From NCBI GenBank assembly GCA_947247005.1, contig OX365956.1:379501-443500 (forward strand): a DNA stretch of 64,000 nt, given 5' to 3'. The notes under the pieces are model-generated. The model worked only from the letters and a program-made list of their open reading frames with translations, ran no database searches and was not told where the DNA came from. Positions 22,166 to 33,549 of the stretch are shown here, one piece after another. Origin of the DNA: Spisula solida. Lineage: Eukaryota; Mollusca; Bivalvia; Venerida; Mactridae. The stretch's first letter is position 1, and every line of letters starts with the position of its first letter. A program made the position numbers and the translations under genes.

Positions 22166-24059
22166 ACATCCACATCGAAAGTCTGCCGCCTCAGTCAGTC
22201 AAACTACACTAGAGTAAGAATCTGGTGACAAGAATAATTATAACAAACTGACGACACAAGGACAACCAACAAGAGATACAGCGTACATGTTATTTTTAAA
22301 GATACGAAGCAGCATTAAAATTGCAGAAGGGCACATATAAAATGAACAAAGGTCGCAGACAAAATCGCAGACATACTGCAGACAGCAGAATGCGGCAATC
22401 GTGAAAGCTCGGCAATTTCCGTTTGTCTCCGGTACATATTGCAATGCATAAAGGCCGAGGTGATCAGAATGCGCAATGCGATATTTCGATGTGCCGCGGT
22501 ATCACGTGCCGCATGTATTTTGAGAGAAACTTGTTATAACAGCTAATCGCACATACATTGCAGTAAAAGTCAACATGTCAAGATCTTGCGTAGGATTTCG
22601 AAGGACTGCCGGAGGTCGCATGAATCACAAGAAATGTTCCCAAACGATGCCACGAAAAGTACGCATAGACAAGTGCACGACGGTCGTAAAGGTGACGTTA
22701 CTTGAGGACGAACGGCACAGCTTTTTCCCTACGGAGAGCTTTTTTTCATTGTTGCTGTATTGATAATCTAACGTATAACAAACAAAAAATCACTTAAAAA
22801 ACATAGGTTCTCATGCAACAACTGTGGCATTCGTCCTCTAAAAGAAATTATTAGAAAGATCGTTATACTGCTACACCTTAATGAACCGTGTATGATTAGT
22901 GCAGATTTCCCGAAGATATTATCCACGGTAATATGCGTAAAGTATGCATACAATCGCATGAACACAGTGACTTGTTGCAGTAATATTCCGTAAGTAAATG
23001 GAAGTCAATCGACCTATCAAGTATTTCTGGAATGTTCCAGCCTCCAGGATGGTACAGTCAACCAGTACTTACTCGTTCTTCTACAAATAACTTCTGCAAC
23101 TTCTCCACATGTGGAGGACGTGGCACTGAAGAATATTATCAACCAAGTACCCACGTTTCTCGGATGAACATGAAATACTAGTATCCACCGCGCTAGACGA
23201 GCGGTCCGAGTGAGACATGTCAATATCCTTACTAATGAAGGGATACATCCAAAGATTCAGTTACGTTAGCTTATGTAGTTGTGTTATTAGTATATTCCTG
23301 CCAAATATTCAAGAACTACAAATCTGTTATATTCAAACTCAGTTATTCATGCACTACTACGTACGAGTGCTTGCCAACATGTACATTCTTATATCATATA
23401 AATCAACGAGTATATAACCACTTTTGTTACACACAAAAAAATGAATTCAAAATGACAAATGTTCTTTCATTATTCATTTTCCACCTGTGAGTGGTAACAT
23501 CCAAATGATTTTAAGTCATTCGTGTACTAATACACATAGCACGCTTACCAACATTTCCATATACATTTTTTTATTTAATGCTAACTGGTGAGATATGGAG
23601 TTCTATCAGTGAAATAAAACCTATATCAGTCACTGGTTATCACCTACAATGTGACTGATATAAGTTCCGCCCCTCACAGGGACTACATACTTTGATTTAC
23701 CAAAATCTCAACACTAAAATGTCTGTAACTTTTTTATTACTGAACGTAAACTTGTCATGTGGGTTTTTTATTCTTAGTTAGACCATTTCCTACAAGGTGG
23801 TGTATGATTTTATGCAAAATTCTCAAAAAAGTCGTTTTCACCTATTCACCATAATCCAAGATGGCGGATTTTGAAGTGAAAAATCAATCGGGACACCTCG
23901 GACAATCTCTACGAATCATTTATTTTATCCCGTAAAAATGCCGTACGGACCGTTCCGATTGGTGAAAAATAGGAATGGAATAACATATTCATACGTAGCC
24001 TAACCACAGTGGTAATTTGGCATAAATAGTACCAGTCTTGACACCATAAAAGCATTAAA
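22166..24059. other. No gene recognised
   Basis: Unassigned. Short frames of 60-70 codons occur on both strands without a recognisable signature. A locally GC-richer patch lies at about 22.45-22.73 kb. I cannot support an exon. Confidence 0.4.
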
Positions 24060-24283
24060 TAAATAGAATAGTTGTTTGTTTTGATTGAATATGGTTAATA
24101 TCTCATCTTGTAGTGATAAAATTTTAATATTTTCAAGAGCGCTACGCGCTCTTAAAAATATTGAATTTTATCACTACACGATGAGATATAAACCTTATTC
24201 AGTAGCGCTCTTAAAAATATTGAATTTTATCACTACACGATGAGATATAAACCTTATTCAATCAAAACAAACAAATATCCTCT
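24060..24283. mobile_element. Palindromic MITE with a duplicated right arm
   Basis: The left arm (tagttgtttgttttgattga, atatctcatcttgtagtgat, tcaagagcgct) is inverse to the right arm. The right arm is present twice: a block of about 68 bp from gcgctcttaaaaatattga to aaccttattca recurs immediately. The result is an extremely foldable hairpin with one extra arm. It lies just left of the target duplication of the 24.3-27.8 kb element. Confidence 0.8.
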
Positions 24284-24291
24284 ATGTATTT

Positions 24292-24796
24292 CAATGGGGA
24301 TAACGTATAGAACGGAAGTGATACCCCTGACGGTTTTTCGAGTGTAAATTTCGTCGCTTCGGTAAGTAAATCTTGATTTTTCTTTGTTTTGTAAGACGCT
24401 TTCAATGAAATCACCTAGCCCACCGTACCCGGCCCTATGGATACTTGCAGACCCAAGCCCATTTTCCCTTCAAATACCTGTGATTAAGGAGAACATTCGA
24501 TTCTAGTGCGGTTTTGGTTACTGCACCCCTGACGACCCGTCTACATTTTTTCCAATTTCTGCCGATTTGCATGGTGTGTTGCTGTTTTATGGGGCCAACT
24601 TCATTGTTTACCTTATTCTATGTATGCATTTGCAAAATTAGTTCGATGCAGTCAGGTTATGAGGCAGAATAGACGAAAGAACCACTATGATACCCCTGAC
24701 GGTTGCTGTCCCTCACTGATACCCCTGACGCCTCAAAATACTATAATGTTGTAATACGAGACGGTCGGCTCTGTACATGATCAACCACTAAAAAAT
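24292..24796 (+). repeat. Left terminal inverted repeat of the 3.5-kb element
   Basis: Runs from caatggggataacgtatag to ccactaaaaaat. It contains four gatacccctgacg-type motifs (one as gcacccctgacg) and matches the right arm throughout apart from a few substitutions and small indels near the inner end. Confidence 0.9.
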
Positions 24797-25612
24797 AGTT
24801 CTGGCACTTCTCTACCAATGTAGAACAAACCGTTAAAAGAAGTTCCTACGCATTGTTTTATTGATAAAATAGACGTTATAATATAATCAGACACAGGCAA
24901 AACAAAGACTGGCAATATAAAATATCAACAGAAATCGAAAGCGACCCATTTTGATTGGCTATGGGGTTTGAAGAAGTATAAACTGAATTTATTTTTTAAT
25001 GTCAACATTATTTTTGAAAGCCGATTTACTATTTAGAACTATAAGTACGCAAGGAACTAGTTTACGGATTTATTTATATTTTCTTCTATACTTAAGTAAG
25101 GACTAAGGTAGTGAGCTACTGCCAGGAGTTTGGTGGTATTCTACACATGTACATTACGTTCACAACTACACCGGTTTATAGCAAACACAGCGTTGATCGT
25201 TCAAATCAAACGCACATGTAAATAAGCATACTTCAGACATAGAAAGGTATGTCAATTTAAAGAGTTTGTTGACATGCATCGATACCTGCAACGTCTGAAT
25301 TGCTTGTTTCTGGATCGATGGCTATTGAGTGAACTGTCACAAGTTTCCGCGACCCGGAAATGATACCGAGTAGTGCCTGCTAGTTTATATAACGCTTATA
25401 TAATTACACGAACGATAAGCAAACATTAAATAATGTTATTAACTTGTGTAATTCACTTGAACAAGCATAACAAAACATCCCTGCGTTCAAGGAATGTTAC
25501 CTGCAAACATGTTAAAAAAAGAGGGTTTTGTCGTTACAATCCTTGGTTGTACGCTTCGTTTGCGACAAACACATTGAAAGTATAAATCTCCGTTTTTTCC
25601 AATCTCGACCAC

Positions 25613-25676
25613 CCTGCGTTCAACGAAGAATAACGTGTCGAAACGAGCGTCACGTAATTCTTCGTTGAACGCAGGG
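25613..25676. repeat. Perfect hairpin of two abutting element ends
   Basis: cctgcgttcaacgaagaat and its exact complement attcttcgttgaacgcagg face each other across about 26 bp. It reads as a tiny complete MITE, or as the junction of two element ends, inside the larger foldback. Confidence 0.82.
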
Positions 25677-26128
25677 CATTTCGATATATGTACGGATGCA
25701 TGGGTTGCATTATTGCCATTGTTTTGTTTGCCTCTGTCCGCCATTTTGTTAAAATTTAACAATTTAGGTATACCACCTCCGGATATGGTTAGCCAAACTT
25801 CGCTCACGTGACGAACAGGTTTTTTTAACATAACGTTCAATGAATAACAGCCCTGCGTTCAAGGAAAAAATAAAGTGACGCACGTTTTTACCTGGTACGT
25901 ACCTGTTATTCGTTGAACAATAACCATATCCTGAGGTGGTGTGCGTGTATTGGTGTAATTTAACAAAATGGCGGACAGAGGCAAACAAAAGAATATGAAT
26001 AGCAAAACCCGTGCATGCGTACATATTTCAAAGCTGAGAACGAAAAAAACGGGGACTTATACTTTCAAATTGTTTGCCGCAAACGAAGCGTACAGCGAAG
26101 GATTATGTGTATGTGTAAATGTAATTAT

Positions 26129-26475
26129 TTAGGCCTTTCGGTCAAGGATAACCCATGAAAGTGCAAGCTCTTATTTCCAATGGGGTCCTGTTTTTTGCTG
26201 AAGGGACAGCGAGTAGAAGAAAGAGTTGTGATACAAGGAATCCGGGTGCGTTACCCTAGCTCGTTCCGAATAGACTCCCTGGTTCTTTAACGTGCCCGAT
26301 GTATAGCACCGATACACGCGAGACTACCTCTGGGTTTCCAACCAGTTCAGCTCTAGTTGGGTGGGAAACACTGAAAAGCGTTCCAGAAATGACCAAGTGT
26401 CCCGGCCGAAATTCGAACCAGGGACCTCTCGATCAGTAGTCAAGGGCGTTATCCACTCGACCACCATGCCACCCA
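26129..26475 (-). mobile_element. tRNA-derived SINE (347 bp) with 7-bp target duplication
   Basis: On the minus strand it begins ggtggcatggtggtcgagtg gataacgc, an A-box-like head, and carries a near-perfect B box, ggttcgaattt, about 45 bp later. The body includes gggcacgttaaagaacc, typical of the conserved central domain of widespread invertebrate/vertebrate SINEs (V- or core-type; assignment inferred). TAATTAT flanks it on both sides (26122-26128 and 26476-26482). It sits in the right arm of the foldback and interrupts a sequence that is continuous in the left arm. Confidence 0.85.
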
Positions 26476-27313
26476 TAATTATAGCGACAAAAAACCCTGA
26501 TTTTTAACATGTTTACAGGTAACTTTCCTTGAACGCAGGGCAGGTACGACATAGGTACGTAACACCCCTCACATAATGCTTCGTTGAATGCAGGGCAGTA
26601 CAAGGTACCTCAGATCACAATATATTAATCTGCTGTATAAGTTAAACTACATCATCTATAATTTACATCATGTCAGTCACACTTGACTTTAATTTGATGG
26701 GTGGTTACTGGTCAAAGTAAACAAGAACTGGATGTAAATAAATAGAAATGTAAGTAATAAGTAAAGCGTTCAAAGAAAGAAGAATAAGAAATGTAATACA
26801 AGTACATGTCATGAAGTAATACAATGTCATATTTGAAACGAACGCGTGTATAAAATAATGTCCGCGTCACATCGTGAGGTGATCTGAATTATTAAGTCTG
26901 AATATTCACATAAGTTATATTTCCTAAACACAATTCGATGCGAAACAACGATATATCACAATTAATTTATAAAAATGCTTGTCAAATATTGCCTATTATG
27001 AACAAGCATTTCGTTTAGATTGGTGGAGCTTCCTAAGTAGTACCTACTGAAGTATCAAGGCACCCACACAGCAAACAGCAGCTTAATAACAACCCATTTA
27101 CGGTGGTTCCAATATTCAACAATGAGCCGTCGAAATGTAAGATTAATAAATAAATTAATACGGACTCCTTTATAATAATTTGTGATATGAATTGTTATAG
27201 CTCAAACAACTTGTCTTGCTGTACGATTCCAAATCTATGTTTGCAACTGTTTTTGTCTATTGGAATTGTTTATCAAGTTCTTTACGCAATAACTGTATTG
27301 ATTAGAATCTTGA

Positions 27314-27819
27314 TTTTTTAGTGGTTGAACAAGTACAGAGCCGACCGACATCGTATTACAACATTATAGTATTTTGAGGCGTCAGGGGTATCAATGAGGG
27401 ACAGCAACCGTCAGGGGTATCATAGTGGTTCTTTCGTCTATTCTGCCTCATAACCTGACTGCATCGAACTAATTTTGCAAAATGCATACATAGAATAAGG
27501 TAAACAATGAAGTTGGCCCCATAAAACAGCAACACACCATGCAAATCGGCAGAAATTGGAAAAAATGTAGACGGGTCGTCAGGGGTGCAGTAACCAAAAC
27601 CGCACTAGAATCGAATGTTCTCCTTAATCACAGGTATTTGAAGGGAAAATGGGCTTGGGTCTGCAAGTATCCATAGGGCCGGGTACGGTGGGCTAGGTGA
27701 TTTCATTGAAAGCGTCTTACAAAACAAAGAAAAATCAAGATTTACTTACCGAAGCGACGAAATTTACACTCGAAAAACCGTCAGGGGTATCACTTCCGTT
27801 CTATACGTTATCCCCATTG
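27314..27819 (-). repeat. Right terminal inverted repeat of the 3.5-kb element
   Basis: Reverse complement of 24292-24796. A 62-codon minus-strand frame (27356-27544) lies within it and has a partner in the left arm. It has no recognisable family and is more likely chance than a peptide. Confidence 0.9.
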
Positions 27820-27824
27820 TATTT

Positions 27825-28689
27825 TATGAGTCTACATTGTATGCCAGGCGAAACGTTAATGATATAAAATTACAAACGTAACGCGTTGTCGAATGGTTCT
27901 AATTTAGGAGACTCTGTAAAAATTGTATTTATCACATGTTTGACGTCGCGGCAGCGTAATAAGGCCCTTATTTATTTTTGATAATACACTAGTGTAATAA
28001 AGCTTTGACGTGACGTCACTCAAACTATAGGCAACGTCGTCAAAGTTGCGCGTTTATTATAGTGAAAATAAGTAGCTTTTTTATGTTTCGGACAGAAAGC
28101 GCAAACATACATTTGTATGATAAAAAGAACATTACATTCGTGACTTTCCACATTGGATTTATTATATTCGTTGAATGAATCGATAAAATGTTCGACAGAG
28201 CCTCGCATTTTATTATTTTATTCCAACTCGTTTAATAAATTCAATATGGAAAGACACTCATGTAATATCCTCTATTTATTTGATACTCACTAAACAAATT
28301 GAAAATAGTTTTGTTTTCGTATGTTTTCGTGCATTTTGTGCTATGCTGTTTCTGCTGTGTGTTTCTGCTGTGTGTTTCTGGGTGTGTGCTTCCTTCCCTG
28401 AACGATTTGTTTTATCTTGTTCGCCTTAAACAAAGATGAGTGGCGTTAGACGAGAGGCAATATGCAAATGTAAAAACTCAAAATCAATTCAGAAAAAACG
28501 AAAGTCATGATCTTTGTCTCTAAACGCTGCGATACTCGGAACATATGTTTTTTACATTAAATGCTACGGAAAAAATATAGAATGGACGAACACAAACATG
28601 TAAACGTTGTTTTGAGTCCGACTGTGTCATGAAATTACATTTAAAAAAGAGATTTTTTGAAACATGTATGCCTCCCATTGCAGCCAACT
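27825..28689. other. No gene recognised
   Basis: AT-rich. A ttctgctgtgtg phrase is repeated at about 28349-28378. No supported exon. Confidence 0.4.
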
Positions 28690-28918
28690 ACTAGAAGTCA
28701 TTAATGTTTAAGGCTACAGCGACTTTGACCTTTGACCTACTGACCTCAAAATCAATAGGGACATGTACTGTTGCTGACCAACCATGTAAAGTTTGAAGTT
28801 CTTAGGGCAAAGAGTGCCGAAGTTATTGAACGGAAACTATTTGGTCTACCGACCGACCAACGGACTGAACATTTGCAAAGCAATATTCCCCCTCATCAAA
28901 TATGGGGGGCATAACTAA
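28690..28918 (-). repeat. Dispersed repeat family R4 (bivalve ggtcaaaggtcaaggt type)
   Basis: Shows gcgactttgacctttgacct, actgacctcaaaatcaatag, aaccatgtaaagtttgaagt and a closing gcaaagcaatattccccct. The reverse complement recurs at 41.1, 42.1 and 57.6 kb. Non-coding. Confidence 0.7.
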
Positions 28919-29261
28919 AAACACATCTAATCACACCAGCTAGAAAAGCAATCCATCTCTACAAACGTATCTCTACCTTAATTGTGCCTATTGATCAAGT
29001 TAAAATTATTTGACAACACCATGAAACCCATCTTGGCGTTTTCTAGCGAAGTATGGGGTATAGAAATACGAGTGACATGGAAAATACACAAAAAGAAATT
29101 TTACGTAAAATATCAAACTCACGCAAATTCATCCCTTAATACTGAGTTACTTTGAGGAAATGGCAGTATCAAATGACTCGATTTACAAAGAAAAATCAGA
29201 ATGTTAAAATAAAATACCAAACCGAAAATCATATTAATTTTGTAGGACTTCCCTAATCTGC

Positions 29262-29701
29262 TAGGGTATGTTCGTAAGGTCTGTTCCGCACATGTGCGGG
29301 ATGTTCTACCCCGAACAACTTACGAACAAAACGGAACTGTCCTGCACAGTGTGGCGAATGTTCTACTCCAAACACATTACGAACAAAACGGAACAGAAAG
29401 TAAAATGTTAAAGATGACCAAAATTGTAGTTGCAGCCGTAATATTGGAGGAAGAAATATGCATGTGGATATATTTAAGTGCGACTGTTTGCCCGCAATGG
29501 TCCATAATTGGAAAATAAATTTATTATATTCTATTTTATTACACAAGCGGCCATTGTTCTTGCTGTAATCACGTGACTGTTCTGGCTGCACCACCTCTGT
29601 GGCGGGTACAGAAAGAACATGTTCCGAACAGTGTTCCGGTTTGTTCGTAAGTGTGTTCCACTGTCCGGGATGTGCGGAACAGCGTTTCGAACGCGCCCCT
29701 A
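29262..29701. mobile_element. 440-bp inverted-repeat element
   Basis: Left end tagggtatgttcgtaaggtc tgttccgcacatg is the diverged inverse of the right end catcc..gcggaacagcg..cgcgccccta. Both ends carry reiterated ttacgaacaaaacggaac phrases. The apparent 152-codon minus-strand frame across it is made from these repeats and has no protein signature. No clear target duplication, so this is an old copy. Confidence 0.7.
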
Positions 29702-30238
29702 ATACGCACAAAGATTATCAAGTATTGGAACAATTTAGTGATACAGGGTAACCCAAACAAGTACTCTAGTTGTGTTTATGATATCGTGTTAAATAGTATA
29801 CGCAACTCCAAATGGATGTACATTGTATTATGTTAAAAATATTCTGATACATGTACTACTGGAAACAGTGACATAGTTTTTAATCCAGTAAATCTAACCT
29901 GCAACAAAATTCATCTACACATTAAACAAACATTAATTGACCATTTGGTCACAAAAGACAAGCATCTAATATGCTGATAAGGGAAAACTTTATGGCCTTT
30001 ATAAAGAACATCATACTCGCGAGGACTATGCATAGGTTAGAACATGAGTAGCTGTTGTATATCTAATAATAGAAAGGTTGCGAAAGAAACTTGTACATGT
30101 ACGAGTATATGTATGTATAGCTAACCATACATGCACACGGACAGGTTGCAATTTAAATTTGCTTGCGAAACAAAACGTGTGCGAGCAAAATCACGTGAAA
30201 GTTGGAGCATGATTTCTTCATGAATCAATAAAAAGTGT
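29702..30238. other. No gene recognised
   Basis: AT-rich sequence without supported features. Confidence 0.4.
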
Positions 30239-30242
30239 TTAA

Positions 30243-31197
30243 GGTAATTGCTTACTCTTAAATTTTTCTGTACAAGAGGTATCAAACACCTGATTTATAG
30301 GAAGAACACACTCATGAGAGTAATTGTGCAAACCCGTAATAGTTTTGCTCGGCTAGTTTTTAAGATATTTTAAGATTTTGGGGAAACCCCCTAAAAGTGA
30401 TATTTGCATTTTACCGAAAAAGTTTGGCATTTATTTACATGAAACTTGGCATGCACGAAATTTTGTATATACGGAATCACACGATAACGTTTGTTTTAGA
30501 ATATGCATGTTATTTGTATTTTAGATGATATTTTAAAATATGTGATTTTTCATTTTTAAGTTTTACGAAAAAAATTGTTGAACAACATACTGTTTTCGTA
30601 CATGCAACCAGTAGAGTAACTATTATAGAAGCTTATTCCCAAATTTCATGGCAGTTGCTCGGCTAGAATTTTTTAATTGACACTTTAGTGGTTTCGGAAA
30701 TGTCGAAAACCAGGAGTTTACAAAATACATCAACGTTTTGAATACGTTGTATCCAGTTTTCGCGATAATTTGTTTTTCATTTTTCATTCTTTTGCATTTA
30801 CTTTTCTATATTCTTACGAAATAAATGCGAAAGAACATTCCTCTAAAGTGGTCGGGATGCTTGCTATACACAAATATTAAAACTTGAATAAAATTTTGTA
30901 CGGGCTCATTATAAAACGTTTCACATACGTTGTAGCTAGTATTCGCGAGTGTTGGTGTTGCTAATATTTGGAATAAATGACACGTACAATTTCCGCTATA
31001 GCTTTATTCTGCAAGCTTATTATAGTATAATATAGTAATAACTATACAGTAAATTCGCGATTTTAAGACATGAGAATATGCTGACACACCAATTTTAAGT
31101 TTTTCGTACTATTTCATCATGAAAGTCAGACGCTTTCAATACGTCTTATTTACACCGATTTCTAAACTTCCGCTCAACTGAAGAGTATGCAATCACC
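30243..31197. mobile_element. 955-bp non-autonomous DNA transposon with TTAA target sites
   Basis: Ends GGTAATTGCTTACTCTT and AAGAGTATGCAATCACC are imperfect inverted repeats (15 of 17 match), and both are flanked by TTAA (30239-30242 and 31198-31201). TTAA duplication is typical of piggyBac and Kolobok superfamilies. The interior is AT-rich and non-coding. It repeats phrases such as gctcggctag followed by a T-rich run (about 30347 and 30657) and strings like atgaaacttggcatg. Confidence 0.78.
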
Positions 31198-31413
31198 TTA
31201 AATAAACTCAATGAGTTCACTGGTGTTCTCGTGCATACGCATGTCTGTGTGGTGTATACATGTAGTACACGTTTTATTCTCGTCTGTTACACGTGCGTTA
31301 CTTGTAGAAACTACACATCCGTGGATGACGGACTACACAAAAGTAGTATTCACGTAGACGTGCACGTTATAAACTAACTTTCGCAACCTCCCTATTACTA
31401 CCACAACACTTCG

Positions 31414-31639
31414 CTGGCTTAGAACGAGAAGGTCGTAAGTGCATGTTTGAAATCTGCATCACAAGGCGCTTTTTACCAGTTTACGACCATATTGTCATGA
31501 AAATCATGAAGTGGTCATGTTGACCAAACTAAAGTTGAAATTTTTTGTTTTTCCATAAGTAAAGAGTAGTTTTCAGAAAGTTTTTTCTTTTTCTCTCAAA
31601 ATATCGATTTGTACATACGACCTTCTCATTCTATGCCAG
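31414..31639 (-). mobile_element. MITE family M1, copy 3 (best preserved)
   Basis: 226 bp with terminal inverted repeats of about 30 bp: ctggcttagaacgagaaggt at the left, accttctcattctatgccag at the right. The interior, in inverse orientation to the 3.55-kb copy, has caaactaaagttgaaatttt and ccataagtaaagagtagttt. Non-coding. Confidence 0.85.
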
Positions 31640-32316
31640 CTACTGGTACTCACCAAATTGTAAGTATCGTTCTGCCAACCATAAACTGCGTAAGGAACGT
31701 TCCGCTGGTCCAATATTCCGTACAATAATAGTACATGTAAATGTTCCTCATGCTTAACAGAATTAGGCGACGAATATCACTATCTTCTTGTTTGTAAACA
31801 TTACAGTACAAAACTAAAACAGTTATTCCCAGTAGAATTCCACAAAATCCGACCAAATATCATAAAGTACACGCAACTCATGAATAACAAATATCCAAAA
31901 TTCCTTTAAAATATCCGCATATTTGTTTCCTAGCTTTATATTATGACTCGTCATTGTAATTTAGAAACTTATTGTACATTTCATTTACACAAATCCGCGT
32001 GATAATTACTTTATAAAAGCTTGTGTAAAACATTACTACACGGTCCATCGGCCTAGCGATTTTTATTCATAACGCTTTAAATTCTCCCAACGCTGCACTA
32101 TTTTCCCGTGCAAACCTATTGAAAACCGGATTATCGACGAGTCAGTGGCATTTCAAATTTACTCAACTGTATCACTCCACGATTTTAACGTGCTAATGTC
32201 ACTTTTAATGTGTACGTCTTTTTCACAGAAAAATCAATAACACAACAGTGAATTAGACCAAAATCAAATACATGTATAATTATAAATTACTCAAAATTAT
32301 CCGTATCATTATTACT
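31640..32316. other. No gene recognised
   Basis: AT-rich sequence without supported features. Confidence 0.4.
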
Positions 32317-32317
32317 A

Positions 32318-32350
32318 CGAGGGGTGTTCGGAAAGGTCCGGGACAAGTGC
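32318..32350 (+). mobile_element. Possible solitary mariner-type terminal repeat
   Basis: cgaggggtgttcggaaaggt preceded by TA resembles the terminal repeats of mariner elements in general layout. No partner end or transposase was found nearby. Low confidence. Confidence 0.3.
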
Positions 32351-32523
32351 CGTAATATTTTTGTTTCTTGATGTTTGTCTTTGAAATTTTCCAGAATACT
32401 TACGACCTTTTAGTTCATGAAATTCATGAAGTGTCGAGATCATAGTATAGTCATTTGACTATATAAACTATATAGTTTTTGAAGGTCCTTTTTTCACTTT
32501 TCCTTTATTTTCCTTTTTATTCC

Positions 32524-32524
<1 letters not shown>

Positions 32525-32615
<91 letters not shown>

Positions 32616-32670
32616 TCCGTCCGTCCGTCCGTCCGTCCGTCCGTCCGTCCGTCCGTCCGTCCGTCCGTGC
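32525..32670. repeat. (CGTG)n-(CGTC)n microsatellite
   Basis: About 22 tgcg/cgtg tetramers followed by about 13 cgtc/gtcc tetramers. They generate long artificial ACVR/SVRP and THAR/TDGR open frames on both strands; none is a gene. Confidence 0.97.
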
Positions 32671-33545
32671 GATTTTGTCCGGACCATAACTTTGTCATGC
32701 TTTGAACAATCTTTTTCCTTTTTGGCATGAATGTTAACCTCCATGAGGCGGAGTGTCATGCCCAACCCCCAGGTGCCTATCTCAAAGGTCAAGGTCACAG
32801 TTGGAGATCAAAGGTCAAATTGAGCTTGCCCGGACCATAACTTGTCATACATTGACCAATCTGTCTTATATTTGGCATAATGTTAACCTCTATGAGGCGG
32901 AGTGTCATGCCCAACCCCCAGGTTCCTATCTCAAAGGTCAAGGTCACAGTTGGAGGTCAAAGGTCAAATTGAGCTTGCCCGGACAATAACTTTGTCATAC
33001 ATTGACCAATCTGTCTTATATTTGGCATTAACGTTAACCTCCATGAGGCGGAGTGGCATGCCCAACCACCGGGTTCCTATCTCAAATGTCAAGGTCACAG
33101 TTGGAGATCAAAGGTCAAATTCAGCTTGCCCGGACCATAACTTTGTCATACATTGACCAATCTGTCTTATATTTGGCATAAATGTTAACCTCCATGAGGC
33201 GGAGTGTCAGGCCCAACCCCAATGTGCCTATCTCAAATGTCAAGGTCACAGTTGGAGGTCAAAGGTCAAATTGAGCTTGTCCGGACCATAACTTTGTCAT
33301 ACATTGACCAATCTTTCTTACATTTGGCATGAATGTTAACCTCCATGAGACAGAGTGTCATGCCCAACCCCCAGGTTCCTATCTCAAAGGTCACAGTTGC
33401 AGGTCAAAGGTCATATTTAAGTTTGTACGGATCATTTCTTCTGTATGCATTGTTGGATTAGATGTAAATTGGCACATTTAAGTTGGTGCTTTTTTCAACG
33501 TGCGCCGAGGCTCGACATAATTTGCCCGAGGGCACGAATTTCTAG
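32671..33545 (+). repeat. Approx. 149-bp tandem array, 5 units, attached to the microsatellite
   Basis: The unit contains cggaccataactttgtcata, cattgaccaatctgtcttat, gttaacctccatgaggcgga, tgcccaacccccaggt, ctatctcaaaggtcaaggtc and acagttggagatcaaaggtc. It occurs at about 32.68, 32.83, 32.98, 33.13 and 33.28 kb. The array ends with gccgaggctcgacataattt and gcccgagggcacgaatttct. Microsatellite, tandem core and hairpin-like tail again fit the pearl/Helentron layout. Confidence 0.82.
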
Positions 33546-33549
33546 TTTG

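Larger units (their letters stand above)
25477..26543. mobile_element. Foldback element nested inside the 3.5-kb element
   Basis: Terminal phrases ccctgcgttcaaggaatgtt and aactttccttgaacgcaggg are inverted. Internally, tacgcttcgtttgcgacaaa and ctgtccgccattttgttaaa on the left mirror tttgccgcaaacgaagcgta and aacaaaatggcggacagagg on the right, so most of the element is one imperfect palindrome. The right arm is expanded by a SINE. Extra ccctgcgttcaa(c/g)gaa ends at 25612, 25657, 25851 and about 26579 suggest several elements of the same family fused together. Confidence 0.78.
24292..27819. mobile_element. 3.5-kb element with about 505-bp terminal inverted repeats
   Basis: Left arm 24292-24796 and right arm 27314-27819 are nearly identical in reverse complement. 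The outer ends are CAATGGGG and CCCCATTG, flanked by TATTT on both sides (24287-24291 and 27820-27824), a probable 5-bp target duplication. Each arm carries four subterminal copies of a gatacccctgacg motif (left: about 24320, 24523, 24689, 24718). The 2.5-kb interior holds no transposase that I can see and contains another foldback element. It is non-autonomous; the superfamily is not identified. Confidence 0.85.

Noticed and set aside
22575..22763. 62-codon plus-strand frame in a locally GC-richer patch
   Set aside because: No splice signals, homology cue or repeat support; ordinary for chance.
25487..26024. 61-117-codon frames over the foldback element
   Set aside because: They read the arms of a palindromic transposon; partial copies occur in both orientations.
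26395..26475. Possible functional tRNA gene on the minus strand
   Set aside because: It has A- and B-box-like sequence but no sound acceptor stem; it continues into a SINE body and is flanked by a target duplication.
29253..29711. 152-codon minus-strand frame
   Set aside because: Lies wholly inside an inverted-repeat element and repeats its FRFVR..FGVEH phrases; no protein family signature.
32468..32798. Arg/Thr/His and Ala/Cys/Val repeat frames on both strands
   Set aside because: Translation of the CGTG/CGTC tetranucleotide microsatellite.
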